A stretch of DNA of 64,000 nucleotides. Origin: Channallabes apus (lineage: Eukaryota > Chordata > Actinopteri > Siluriformes > Clariidae). Below the pieces are notes generated by a model that saw only the letters and a program-made list of their open reading frames with translations, had not been told where the DNA came from and ran no database searches. Each line of letters begins with the position of its first letter. Position 1 is the stretch's first letter. The stretch is from contig CM060127.1 of NCBI GenBank assembly GCA_030522415.1, forward strand, positions 5,270,707 through 5,334,706, read 5' to 3'. Shown here piece by piece: positions 1 to 10,370 of this stretch. The position numbers were made by a program, and so were the translations under genes.

Positions 1-1461
1 ACAACGAAAGATAACTATAGTCAATGACAACTGTTTTAACAGCTCAAACAGAGGAAAAAAATATGGAATCTCAAATCTGAGGGAAAAAATATGGAATCAC
101 CATGCACTTTGCATTTCTATAACTGCTAATTAGTCTACAGTTAAAAAAGAGTGCTTGCACACATTAGGGATGTGTTGAACCAAGATGATTGACATAACTC
201 ATAGCTCCAACACGAGAGATGTCAGTTGAAACAAAGGAGAGAATTATCAAACTTCTTGAAGAAGGTAAATCTTCATGGAATGTTGCAAAAGATGTTGGTT
301 GTTCCCAGTCAGCTGTGTCTAAAATCTGGACCAAGTACAAATCAAATGGAAAGGTTGTAAAAGGGAAGCGTACTGGTAGACCAAGAAAGATATCAAAGCA
401 CCAAGACAGAAAACTTAAAGCAATATGACTTGAAAGCAGAAAATGCACAACAAAACAAATGAGGAACAAATGGTCAGAAAGTGGAGTCAATGTCTGTGAC
501 CGGACAGTAAGAAATCGCCTAAAAGAAATGGGATTTACATACAGAAAAGCCAAAAGAAAACCATCATTAACATCTAAACAGAAAAAAACAAGGGTTCAGT
601 GGGCTAAAGAAAGACAATCTTGGACTGTGGATGACTGGATGAGAGTTAGAGTCAGTGATGAATCACGAATCTGCATTGCGCAGGGTGATGATGCTGGAAC
701 TTTTGTTTGGTGCCGTTCCAATGAAATTTATAAAGACAACTGCCTGAAGAAAACATGCAAATTTCCACAATCATTATTGATATGGGGTTGTATGTCAGGT
801 AAAGGTATGGGAGACATGACAGTCATTACATCTTCTATAAATGCACAAGTTTATGTTGAGATTTTGGACACTTTTCTTATTCCATCAATTGAAAGGATGT
901 TTGGTGATGGTAGCATCATTTTTCAGGATGATAATGCATCGTGCCATAGGGCAAAATCTGTGAAAACATTCCTACAGGAAATACATATAATGTCAATGGT
1001 ATGGCCTGCAAATAGTCCGGACCTTAATCCAATTGAAAATCTGTGGTGGAAATGAAAGAAAATGGTCCACGACAAGGCTCCAACCTGCAACGCTGATCTG
1101 GCAACTGCAATAAGACAAAGCTGGAGACAGACTGATGAAGTATACAGTTTGACATTAGTTAAATCCAGGCCTCAGAGAATTCAAGCTGTTATAAAAGCCA
1201 GAGGTGGTGCAACAAAGTACAAGTAGTGTTTTTATTTGGTGATTCCATATTTTTTTCCTCTGTTTGAGTTGTTAAAACAGTTGTCGTTGACTATAGTTAT
1301 CTTTCTTTGTTTTTTTAAAAGTGTTTTATACAGCCAGAAGTTTGGATTGTTGAGTGAAAATAGTTTTGTGGCATGTATGTGCTTGTTTTTTTTCTACACA
1401 ATTAAACATTTGAATGAACATCTTCTGAGAGGGGTGATTCCAGAATTTTTGCCAGGGGTTG
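1..1461 (+). mobile_element. Tc1/mariner-like DNA transposon, left tip outside the window
   Basis: Bases 1-67 reappear inverted at about 1239-1305, so these are the inner parts of long terminal inverted repeats. The right repeat runs on to about 1461, ends in CCAGGGGTTG and is followed by TA (1462-1463), the usual Tc1 target. The outer left repeat lies before base 1. Between the repeats is a broken DD34E transposase. The right end resembles a Tc1 family common in fishes and amphibians whose terminus reads CAACCCCTGGCAAAAATT. That last point is from memory of the family, not from a search. Confidence 0.88.
219..1226 (+). pseudogene. Tc1-like transposase with two in-frame stops
   Basis: One reading frame runs from ATG 219 to TAG 1224-1226 and encodes about 335 residues, the normal size for a Tc1 transposase, with two internal TGA codons (426-428 and 1053-1055). 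The N-terminal part is a paired-type helix-turn-helix (KERIIKLLEEGKSSWNVAK) followed by a GRPRK AT-hook-like motif. The catalytic triad is present: D in VSDESR, D in FQDDNASCH, and E in PDLNPIENLW. The second stop lies directly after that E motif. Family knowledge says this enzyme cuts and pastes the element at TA sites. The stops make this copy inactive unless TGA is read through. Confidence 0.9.
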
Positions 1462-2270
1462 TATATGAAAATAATATATAATTAATATATTTCCCCCTAT
1501 ACTACATGTGTTTTTTATATATAGATTATTTTATAATCAAATTCGTTTGGTGCAATTTGTAAATCATAAACCTATTAATTTATGTTGTGATATAATATTT
1601 GATAGAGGTTATGTTGGGGGGGGGGGCAATCAGTGGCAGGGAGGCATTTTAGCGCATAACACCGGTATGCAGCGTTTCTGAAAGATTTAGCTCCAGCAGG
1701 CTGTAACAGGAGAAGATCTAAAAATATTTTTATTTGTAAAAACTTCTCTGTCCACTCCGGAGCAAGAAAATATGCGATTTGTCATTTTTGTGTATTTATT
1801 TCTTGATAAACAAATGAGATAATCTCGGTTCACCTCCAGTGCTCAAATATCCCCCTCTAGACCCGCCCCTGACGCTGATTGACAGGTTTCTGTGTAACGT
1901 GTTGGAAATGCAATTGCAAATGGATTAGCGATTGCGTTTGAATTTTGGCCGGCTTGACGCGTGGCGCAGAGAAAGTGAAAAAGCAAACGTGGTAATTGAT
2001 TTTGCTATTTAAATATGACAGGTTCATGATGTGTAAGACCTGGGAAATACAAATGCAAATGGACTTTGTTTTTTCATTTGAAATTTGGCAGTCAGTGTGC
2101 GCTCGCAAAGGCGAATCAGCAAACGGTAATGCAAAGTTTGCAATTGCATTTGAATTATGGCACACTTTGTGCGTCTACATATGGGAAACGCAATTGCAAA
2201 TGTAATTTGCAATTGCATTTGAATATTGTCCGCGATATCGCTCCATATTTTCAGGTAGGCCTCGCTATTT
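827..2270 (+). repeat. Tandem duplication, copy A (1444 bp)
   Basis: This unit starts inside the transposase and ends at CTCGCTATTT. It is followed immediately by a second copy at a constant offset of 1444 bp. Both copies even share an 11-G run (near 1616 and 3060). Copy A lacks a 53-bp block present in copy B, between bases 1858 and 1859. The junction at 2270/2271 shows only one or two bases of T microhomology. The near identity means a recent duplication or an assembly artefact. Confidence 0.93.
1902..2260. repeat. Cluster of imperfect hairpin motifs (GCAATTGCAAATG / CATTTGAATTTTGG)
   Basis: A motif pair of the form GAAAYRCAATTGCAAATG followed by CATTTGAATWTTG occurs around 1902-1945, 2042-2090, 2120-2160 and 2183-2228. 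The last one, GCAATTGCAAATGTAATTTGC plus its inverse, is almost a perfect hairpin. The cluster is repeated at 3399-3757. It could be the subterminal region of a DNA transposon. I do not recognise the family. Confidence 0.6.
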
Positions 2271-2905
2271 TACATCTTCTATAAATGCACAAGTTTATGT
2301 TGAGATTTTGGACACTTTTCTTATTCCATCAATTGAAAGGATGTTTGGTGATGGTAGCATCATTTTTCAGGATGATAATGCATCGTGCCATAGGGCAAAA
2401 TCTGTGAAAACATTCCTACAGGAAATACATATAATGTCAATGGTATGGCCTGCAAATAGTCCGGACCTTAATCCAATTGAAAATCTGTGGTGGAAATGAA
2501 AGAAAATGGTCCACGACAAGGCTCCAACCTGCAACGCTGATCTGGCAACTGCAATAAGACAAAGCTGGAGACAGACTGATGAAGTATACAGTTTGACATT
2601 AGTTAAATCCAGGCCTCAGAGAATTCAAGCTGTTATAAAAGCCAGAGGTGGTGCAACAAAGTACAAGTAGTGTTTTTATTTGGTGATTCCATATTTTTTT
2701 CCTCTGTTTGAGTTGTTAAAACAGTTGTCGTTGACTATAGTTATCTTTCTTTGTTTTTTTAAAAGTGTTTTATACAGCCAGAAGTTTGGATTGTTGAGTG
2801 AAAATAGTTTTGTGGCATGTATGTGCTTGTTTTTTTTCTACACAATTAAACATTTGAATGAACATCTTCTGAGAGGGGTGATTCCAGAATTTTTGCCAGG
2901 GGTTG
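2271..2905 (+). mobile_element. 5'-truncated second copy of the Tc1-like element
   Basis: It begins in the middle of the transposase, in the segment before the second catalytic D. It keeps FQDDNASCH and PDLNPIENLW, the following TGA and the complete right terminal repeat, and is again followed by TA. There is no left terminal repeat, so it arose by duplication of DNA and not by transposition. Confidence 0.88.
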
Positions 2906-3767
2906 TATATGAAAATAATATATAATTAATATATTTCCCCCTATACTACATGTGTTTTTTATATATAGATTATTTTATAATCAAATTCGTTTGGTGCAAT
3001 TTGTAAATCATAAACCTATTAATTTATGTTGTGATATAATATTTGATAGAGGTTATGTTGGGGGGGGGGGCAATCAGTGGCAGGGAGGCATTTTAGCGCA
3101 TAACACCGGTATGCAGCGTTTCTGAAAGATTTAGCTCCAGCAGGCTGTAACAGGAGAAGATCTAAAAATATTTTTATTTGTAAAAACTTCTCTGTCCACT
3201 CCGGAGCAAGAAAATATGCGATTTGTCATTTTTGTGTATTTATTTCTTGATAAACAAATGAGATAATCTCGGTTCACCTCCAGTGCTCAAATATCCCCCT
3301 CTTGGTCGGCGAGTGCGAGTGACGTCACTCCCCATACAATCCCGCCCCACAGTATAGACCCGCCCCTGACGCTGATTGACAGGTTTCTGTGTAACGTGTT
3401 GGAAATGCAATTGCAAATGGATTAGCGATTGCGTTTGAATTTTGGCCGGCTTGACGCGTGGCGCAGAGAAAGTGAAAAAGCAAACGTGGTAATTGATTTT
3501 GCTATTTAAATATGACAGGTTCATGATGTGTAAGACCTGGGAAATACAAATGCAAATGGACTTTGTTTTTTCATTTGAAATTTGGCAGTCAGTGTGCGCT
3601 CGCAAAGGCGAATCAGCAAACGGTAATGCAAAGTTTGCAATTGCATTTGAATTATGGCACACTTTGTGCGTCTACATATGGGAAACGCAATTGCAAATGT
3701 AATTTGCAATTGCATTTGAATATTGTCCGCGATATCGCTCCATATTTTCAGGTAGGCCTCGCTATTT
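2271..3767 (+). repeat. Tandem duplication, copy B (1497 bp)
   Basis: This is the second copy of 827-2270. It includes the 3' part of the Tc1 transposase (C-terminal residues from about 2272, the same TGA, stop TAG at 2668-2670), the right terminal repeat (to about 2905) and the flank. After 3302 the offset changes from 1444 to 1497 because copy B carries 53 extra bases. Those bases contain the perfect palindrome GAGTGACGTCACTC (3317-3330) and a CCCGCCCC box. A deletion in copy A across a short TA repeat is the simplest explanation. Confidence 0.93.
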
Positions 3768-3777
3768 CATAGCAACA

Positions 3778-3864
3778 TTACTGAGAGCAGTGCTGGTCAT
3801 TATCTCCCAACGTCAGGATGTAGGGGTACGGCCTCGACACTTCAGCCACAATGTTGGTTCCAAC
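3778..3864 (-). pseudogene. Exon relic of a SAMD3-like fish multigene family
   Basis: A pyrimidine tract ending in AG (CTCTTTCTTTCTAAG) precedes an open stretch of 28 codons with the core RPYPYILTLGD, then a stop. The PYPYI-TLGD core resembles a block in the very numerous uncharacterised or SAMD3-like proteins of teleosts. This is from memory and not checked. The exon stops where the sequence meets the tandem duplication, so it is truncated and not a true last exon. Confidence 0.4.
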
Positions 3865-4980
3865 CTTAGAAAGAAAGAGATGAAAAAGTTAAAATTTTGC
3901 TGAATAGCAAAGATTAAACTGAATAAGACTGTTAATTTAGTGTGAAATAGGATTGATACTAAAAAATTACAAAGCTGCCCATTAAGATAGGGTATAGGTA
4001 ACCTAAAACAAAAACACGGAGACAGCTACTACCAAACATAAAACAGCAAAATAAGCATGGCTTTAAGGATACAGCTCTTTATGTCAGACTAGTTGATATT
4101 GTGGTCTGCATTGATTTTAAGCTAATTACCGAAAAAATGTCATAGCTGGTGTCATACTGGTACATTACAATCACCAAAATATTAATACTTCATCTAGTAG
4201 TTACCTGTACAGCTGTGGTACTTTTTCCTGTAGTTGGCACGCTGACTGATAGATAATTTAACTTTAGTTAAAGAGAGCTACCTGGTTAGCTTACATGCTA
4301 TTACTGGTGATACATTTGCATACTTGCCAAAGGGGGAAAGAAAGGTGTAAAATATTGTTATAACTCGGGAGAAACGCAGGAGAAATTTGACCGCAGAGTA
4401 AATTACTAGCTAGTGAAAAACGGGAGGGTTAGCAGGTCTGTATATTTGTGAGAGGGTCAGTGGTTTGTAACACCTCAGCATTTTATTGTCTCAAGCAGTG
4501 AGATTAATAAAGTTCTAAAGTGGTTGCTAACGCTAGCAACTTAACTAAATGCTGTGTCATGCTAGCACTACAGTTAACAGTTTAGCGTTCATTCATCACT
4601 TCACCATCTTCGTAACCCTGCAAACATTCTACAGAGAAAGCTAAAAAGCTCAGACATCTTAGCCGTTTCTTTCATACACAGGTGGGGAGGCTAGCAGCTA
4701 TTCTCAGCTTAATTATCATCCAGTACCTCAGACCAGCCGGAAAGTTTGTGTGTAACCTTAACACGGTAACAGCAATAAATGTTACATATAGTAATAATTT
4801 TTCAGTCATATGTGAATTAGGTGAGTGAACACGTGTATACAGACCTTGTATTTAACGTCATTTCCCCTTAAATGTCCGAGGAGGATGAACCGTCATCAGC
4901 GGTGTGGGAGCTCAAGAGACACGAAGCTGAGTCACAGCCGCTGAATCCACCGGTGAACTTTGGGGGAGGGGCCGAGCAAA

Positions 4981-5103
4981 CTTCAACCCAGCAGCTGGGT
5001 TACACAAAAACTACCCAACTCTCTGTAAATAACCCAGAAAAATGACCCAACAGCGGCAACCCAGCATTTGGGTAGAAAAAACAACCCAGCATTTTTTAGA
5101 GTG
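4981..5103. repeat. Subterminal AACCCAGC/CTGGGTT repeats
   Basis: CAACCCAGC, AGCTGGGTTA, CTACCCAAC, AACCCAG, GACCCAAC, CAACCCAGCATT and GGGTAG occur within 120 bases beside the CACTCT terminus, in both orientations. Such clustered short motifs bind transposase in CACTA elements. Here this is inference from layout. Confidence 0.6.
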
Positions 5104-5160
5104 TACATACACATACACACATATATACACACTTACATACACACATACATATAAATAATA
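5101..5160. repeat. AC/AT microsatellite
   Basis: Runs of ACAT and CACATA units directly flank the CACTCT terminus. The antisense of this tract is open only because of its base composition and is not coding. Confidence 0.8.
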
Positions 5161-5468
5161 ATAAGAATAATTAGTTAGATATAATAATAATATAATAACA
5201 TCTACAGGCATTAATATTGGTGTCTGAATAGTCCCAAAACTCAACAGTCGCATCCTCTGTGAAAGCACACATACACACAAAAAGGAGACATTTCCCCAGA
5301 TCCAGTAACATAGTACTATAATAAACGCATGTCATTTAGAACAACCAAACACACACAAAATAAAAAAGAGAAAAAACCCAGAGAAAAAAAAAAAATAATA
5401 ATAAAAAAATTAATAAAAAAAAACCCTGAACGAACCAAGACCATTCTTTACAAACCCTCCCCAGAACC

Positions 5469-6368
5469 CTAATTAACACACAGAACCATTTTCCTCACAC
5501 CTTGAGACAAGTGATCTATAAAAGGGGACCATACATTCTGAAAGCTATTTATATTACCCCTAAGCACAGCTGCCAGCCTCTCATGTGGCAAAACTGCAAA
5601 AATCTCTCTGTACCATTGTGTGACCGAGGGGGGAGTGCTTTTTATCCATCTAATAAGGATGCACTTTCTTGCCACGAGTAGCAATTTATCTAGCAATCTA
5701 TAACCTTTTGCGTTAAGTGACAGTGACATTGCTTGTCTTTTAGACGGAAGCCCCAAAAGAAAAAGACCAGGATCCACTCTCAGTTTTATCTTAAGAATGG
5801 TGCTAATTTCACAGGCAATAAAGTTCCAAAATCTTGAGATGAGTTTGCATCTCCAAAAACAATGAAAGTATGTCCCCAGCTCTGTATGACATTTAACACA
5901 GAGAGATGGTATAGAGGGATCAATTTTGTTCATTAAAACTGGCGTTATGTGCAACCTGTGTAGAATCTTATATTGAGTCTCTCTAAGCCGGTTACAAGTG
6001 AAAGTGGATCTAACACTTTTCATAGCCTCCTGCCAATCATCATCTATATAAGCGTTGCCCAGATCTTCCTCCCATTTCCGAGCCACTGTGATCGAGAGTC
6101 CGGAGACATTTGAATATAAAAAAGAGTAAAATCTGGAAATAAAATGAGCGCCGTTGGTTGTATTGATGAATAAGCTCTCCAGCCTGCTAAATGCTAAGGT
6201 ATCCGACGCCTGCTTTTGCTTTGAAATAGCATAGTGCCGAATTTGCAAATATCCAAAATGATGCTGATTTGGAAGATCAAACTTCTGTCGTAACTGTTGG
6301 AAGGACATTAGAGAGCCATCCTGGAATAAATCTCCCATAATAAATCTCTCTCTTTCCTGCTCAACCAC
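5469..6368 (-). pseudogene. LINE ORF2, C-terminal part in a shifted frame
   Basis: This frame overlaps the RT frame at 6368-6308. It carries the conserved L1-group C-terminal stretch: DLFQDGSLMSFQQLRQKF, GYLQIRHYA, then the cysteine-rich block CVKCHTELGTYFHCFWRCKLI, and ends at 5469. The methionine at 6368 is not a real start. The family uses this tail for nucleic-acid contact. Confidence 0.85.
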
Positions 6369-7396
6369 AAAGATAACATCTGAAGAGGGTACAATAATCG
6401 AGGGAGAATATTCATCTTAATTAAGCTTATCCTACCAAGCAGCGAAAGAGGAAGTGCTTGCCAGCGATTTAAATCTCTTTTAACGGTATGAATAATCGGA
6501 GCATAATTAAGTTTCCACAACTTATTCAAATCAACTGACACATTAATCCCGAGATAAACAAATCCAGATTTTGACCACTTGAAGGGGAAATTAGTTAAAG
6601 ATTCAGTATCAAAGTTACCTAATGGTAATGCTTCTGATTTGTTAAAATTAATTTTGTACCCTGAAAATGAACTAAATTCATCAAATAATGATAACGTTGC
6701 TGGTATAGATAGTTCAGGCGATGATAAAAACAGCAGGATGTCATCTGCATACAACACAATTTTGTGCTCATCATCTCTCATTAATATGCCCTTTATATCT
6801 TTATTTTGTCTAATAGCCTCTGCCAGAGGTTCCAGAGCTAACGCAAACAGGAGAGGGCTCAGCGGACATCCCTGTCTGGTGCCCCTAGCGAGTGGGAAAG
6901 GATCTGACCGTAGACCATTAGTAATAATGCAAGACATAGGAGAGTGATAGATAGTTTGAATCCATTTTAGAAATTCTCCCTCTATACCAAATCTCCGCAA
7001 AGCCTCAAACAGGTAACTCCACTCAACCCTGTCAAAAGCCTTCTCTGCATCCAAAGATACAGAGATTGCTCCACAGTTCTGTTGATTGGTATATTGTATA
7101 ACATTCAGAAGTCTTCTTATATTTGTAATGGAAAAACGCTTCTGAATAAAGCCCATCTGATCTGGGTTTATAAGGTTAGGAAGAACCACCTCAAGTCTTC
7201 TAGCCAATAGTTTAGAGAGTATCTTAGCGTCGATGCCAATTAAACTAATGGGTCTATAAGAGCTACATGAATCAGATGGTTTATTTTTTTTAAGAATTAA
7301 AGAAATATTTGCCAAATTTAAAGTAGGCGGAAGCTGACCATTTTTCAGCGAATCTATGAACATGTCTAGAAGTGATCCTGCTATTTCTTTTCCCAT
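6308..7396 (-). pseudogene. LINE ORF2, reverse transcriptase core
   Basis: It continues the frame of the endonuclease part after the TAA. The RT blocks are clear: YRPISLIGIDAKILSK, DAEKAFDRVEW with the first catalytic D, GTRQGCPLSPLLF, and LYADDILLF with the catalytic YADD, all intact. The frame ends at 6308 after LSLWLSRKERD. By comparison with the family, about 200 residues of the RT thumb and linker are missing between this point and the C-terminal part, so a deletion with frameshift near 6340-6370 is likely. Confidence 0.88.
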
Positions 7397-7399
7397 TTT

Positions 7400-8887
7400 T
7401 TAATAAAATTCTGGGCAAAAACCGTCGGGCCCAGGGGCCTTTCCCCCTCTTAGAGACTTTATGGAATAAAGAACTTCCTCCTCTGTAATTGGTCTACACA
7501 GATCTGCTTGTTCTTCGGCTGCGAGAGAGGGGAGTCCAATTTTATTAAGAAAAAGATTCATTCTTTGCTCTGTCGAATGGCATTCTGATGAATAAAGATT
7601 TTGATAATATTCTTTCATAATTTTATTAATGTATTTGTTTTCAAACCTATGATCCCCAGAAGTATCCTTTAGAGATGAGATTACATTAGTCTCTGTCCTC
7701 CCCCTAGCCAGCCGTGCAAGAAGTCGACCGGGTTTGTTCTCTGATTCATAAAGTCTATGTCTGGCAAAGAAGAGAGATGATTCAACTTTCTTAGTTAATA
7801 GCTGATCTAAAGCCAGACGGGCTGCATTAAGCTGTTGGGACACACCTCTGGAAGGTGACAATTTAAAATCTCCCTCCAGAATCTTAATTTTCTTTTCAAG
7901 TTCCGCTATATTTTTCATTGCCGCTTTCTTTTTAGCTGAGGTGTAAGACATAATCACACCTCTTAAATAGGCTTTTGCTGACTCCCATAAAACTGATGGA
8001 GAGACTTCAGGAGTTTTATTAGTTTTAATAAAGAATTTCCACTGTTGCTTAAGAAACTGCATAAATTTAGGACAGCTCAGTAATGAAGGGTTAAGCCGCC
8101 ACTGTCTGCAATATGGGTCTCTATACGGGGGACAAACAGTCACTGCAATCGGAGAGTGGTCAGACAAGGTCCTTATCCCAATGGAACATTCCACTGTTCT
8201 ATCCAGTAGTTCTTGCGATACTAGAAATAAATCGATGCGTGAAAATGTTTGATGGGGCTGAGAATAAAAAGTATAATCTTTCTCCCTGATATGAGCTAGC
8301 CTCCAAACATCAAACAATTCCAGGTCTTTGAAGAATTCTGAAAGCCTAAGACTTTTCCTTTGTCTAACTCCTCTTGGGGGGGATTGATCTATAGATGGTT
8401 CTAATACGCAGTTAAAATCCCCACCCAGGAGTATGCGAGAGCATGAAAATGAAGAAATGTCAGCCAGTAGCTTAGAAAAAAAGTGAGGCTCGTATATCGT
8501 GGGAGCATAAATACAACCAATCAAGGTATGCTCCCCATATAGGAAGCCTGAAAGCAATACATAACGGCCTTCATTATCTGTAACTGATTTTTCAAACTTA
8601 AAGGAAAGATTTTTATGAAGAAGAATTGCAACTCCCCTACTGTTAGACTTATAAGAGGAAAAATAAACTTGGCCAACCCAACTTCTCCGCAGTTTCATGT
8701 GCTCTGTATCAGAAAGGTGGGTTTCTTGCAACAATGCAATTTGACATTTCTCCTTTTGAAAAAAAGAGAGGAGTTTTTGCCTTTTAATAACATGGTTAAT
8801 GCCTTTTACATTAAGGCTAATACATTTAAGATCACTCATCATCGGACTGCAGGATATTGAAACAGTCTCAATAATATACAAATCCAA
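7400..8887 (-). pseudogene. LINE ORF2, endonuclease and start of reverse transcriptase
   Basis: The likely start is the MSDLK methionine at 8839. The N-terminal 235 residues form an apurinic-type endonuclease: N in SLNVKG, QETHLS with the metal-binding E, GGDFNCVL, RIDLFLVS and SDHSPI are all in order. A long connecting region with a coiled coil (AAMKNIAELEKKIKILEGD) leads into the first RT block, GGKAPGPDGF. Translation ends at TAA 7402-7400 right after CPEFY. The same frame continues directly below with KMGKEIAG, so this is a nonsense mutation inside one ORF and not the natural end. Confidence 0.88.
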
Positions 8888-9414
8888 GTATAAAAGGGCT
8901 CTGTGTTGTTAGAACAGCAAAGAATGGTCAAAATAAGCAATAATAACAAAACACACCAAACGAAACCATATCCATCCCACCCCTTTACCAAACCCGAAGT
9001 TTGATAAACACCTCCCGTCCCCCCCATCAAACTTAAATATGAATGCGTGGAGAACGTGAAAAAAAAGTAGCCACAACACACCGAGAGACGGAGTAAAACT
9101 CTATCTACCCCTCCCACTCCCACCGCGCTAAATTTTGCATAACAGTAACTAAGCGGCTCTGGCATATGAACTCTAGCCGGACACTTTAAATGAGTGAGAG
9201 AGAAAATGAAATGATAAAAATAAATAAGTAAATAAAAAGTGCCGAAAATCACTTAGCATCAAATTACCATAAGACAGGTACAGTATAGAGTCAGGAACCG
9301 AGTCCTTCAATGAACTGCAGAGTGTCTCCAAACTACCTGTCTGTCCACATATTACCTATTGTGAGAAAAAGGGACGCTGCGCATCTCCTCTCCATTTGTG
9401 TAGGCAGAGCGAAA

Positions 9415-10284
9415 TTAATCCAACCCGCTCAGAAACGGCTGTGCATCCTGTGCACAGTGGAAGGAGTAGTCCGATCCATTAAAGTTGAAACAGAGGTTGG
9501 CAGGGTAGCGCATCGTGAAACGGACTCCTCTTTGAATGAGCCGACCGCAGACATCGTTGTATGCCCGTCTCGCCTCTCTAACTTTGGCAGACAGATCCTG
9601 TGTGATAAAAATATCACTGCCCTCATATGTGAGATGGCCCTTCTTCTTAGCCGCTGCCAGCATTTTAATCTTGTCCGAGTAATTATGAAGCTTGATCAGT
9701 ACAGGGCGTGTGCGGTTGGGTTTGAGCGGACCGGATGTTCTATGTGCCCGGTCAATTTTAACTTTGTCATGTTTAGCCTCAATTCCCAGCAACTTTGGTA
9801 ACCAAGTCTGGAAAAACTCAACAGGTCTGCGGCCCTCCGTTCCCTCTTTCAAACCTGTGATGCGAATATTGTCTCGCCGGCTGCGGTTCTCGGCGTCCTC
9901 TGCCCTCTCCGAGAGAAGCTGTGCAGTTTTTTCTAGCGCCGTAATTTTGTTATGAAGTTCCGCAACTTTGTCCTCCGTCTGGGAGACACGACTCTCCGCT
10001 TCTGTAATACATTTCGTATTGTCCTCTAAACGGGTTGTAATTGAATCTAGCGTCGATTCGAAACGAGCGAATTTTTCATCCAAGAAGGCCCTTAAATTAT
10101 CAGTTACGGCCTGTACAAGGCTGGACTGCTCGGTCGGGGATCCGCCATCTTTGCTACCTTGATTGGCGGCCGCTTGGCTTTTTGCCGTCGTGCGGCCCCG
10201 TCTAGTTTCAGGTTGGGAGGTACCCGGGTCGGTTCCTGACATGGTTAAGACTTTAATGCTAAGAGTTATCGTCAAAAAAGCCAC
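9415..10284 (-). CDS. LINE ORF1 protein (L1-type RNA-binding chaperone)
   Basis: 289 residues and uninterrupted. Residues about 50-135 are rich in heptads of charged and hydrophobic residues (LDEKFARFESTLDSI, then EAESRVSQTEDKVAEL), a coiled coil that trimerises L1 ORF1p. The RRDNIRITGLKEG motif at about 137-149 is the conserved start of the RRM-like core. DRAHR and a basic C-terminal domain (VREARRAYNDV) follow. The real start may be the second methionine (MSGTDPGTS, 10242). Family role: coats the LINE RNA in cytoplasmic particles. It is the only intact ORF of this LINE. Confidence 0.85.
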   Translation of the reverse strand: MAFLTITLSIKVLTMSGTDPGTSQPETRRGRTTAKSQAAANQGSKDGGSPTEQSSLVQAVTDNLRAFLDEKFARFESTLDSITTRLEDNTKCITEAESRVSQTEDKVAELHNKITALEKTAQLLSERAEDAENRSRRDNIRITGLKEGTEGRRPVEFFQTWLPKLLGIEAKHDKVKIDRAHRTSGPLKPNRTRPVLIKLHNYSDKIKMLAAAKKKGHLTYEGSDIFITQDLSAKVREARRAYNDVCGRLIQRGVRFTMRYPANLCFNFNGSDYSFHCAQDAQPFLSGLD

Positions 10285-10370
10285 GTAGTTCAGCGTAAAA
10301 AGGTGAAAATAGCGCGATGTTCGCGGGAGCTCAGCGAAACTGTGCCACTTAGGTCGGAAGCATCACGTGA

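Larger units (their letters stand above)
3768..5103 (-). mobile_element. CACTA-like repeat (terminus CACTCTAAAAAATGC) with gene relic
   Basis: On the minus strand the sequence starts at 5103 with CACTCTAAAAAATGCTGGGTT and holds several GGGTT/AACCC motifs in the first 120 bases, like the subterminal repeats of CACTA/EnSpm transposons. Further in lie a promoter-like stretch (4850-4980) and an exon relic (3778-3864). The left side is cut off at the edge of the tandem duplication (3767/3768), so the other terminus and the target duplication cannot be seen. Assignment to CACTA rests on the terminal bases and repeat layout only. No transposase is visible. Confidence 0.4.
5300..10370 (-). mobile_element. 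L1/Tx1-type LINE, long but broken copy
   Basis: Reading right to left, the element has a short 5' leader (10285 to about 10370), ORF1 (10284-9415), a 0.5-kb spacer, and ORF2 (8887-5469) with endonuclease, reverse transcriptase and a C-terminal cysteine motif. A T-rich 3' end follows (about 5460-5330). The order ORF1 then EN-RT is that of L1-group LINEs. ORF2 is damaged by one stop and by a frameshift or deletion. I did not find a clean target duplication, so both outer limits are approximate. Confidence 0.88.

Noticed and set aside
1857..2284. Several overlapping small open frames on both strands
   Set aside because: They track the hairpin repeats and recur unchanged in copy B; no protein motifs.
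7400..7402. Natural end of LINE ORF2 endonuclease as a separate gene
   Set aside because: The frame continues directly with conserved RT sequence, so the TAA is a nonsense mutation.
9310..9801. Plus-strand open frame of 163 codons
   Set aside because: It lies exactly opposite LINE ORF1, whose motifs are clear; it is an antisense shadow.
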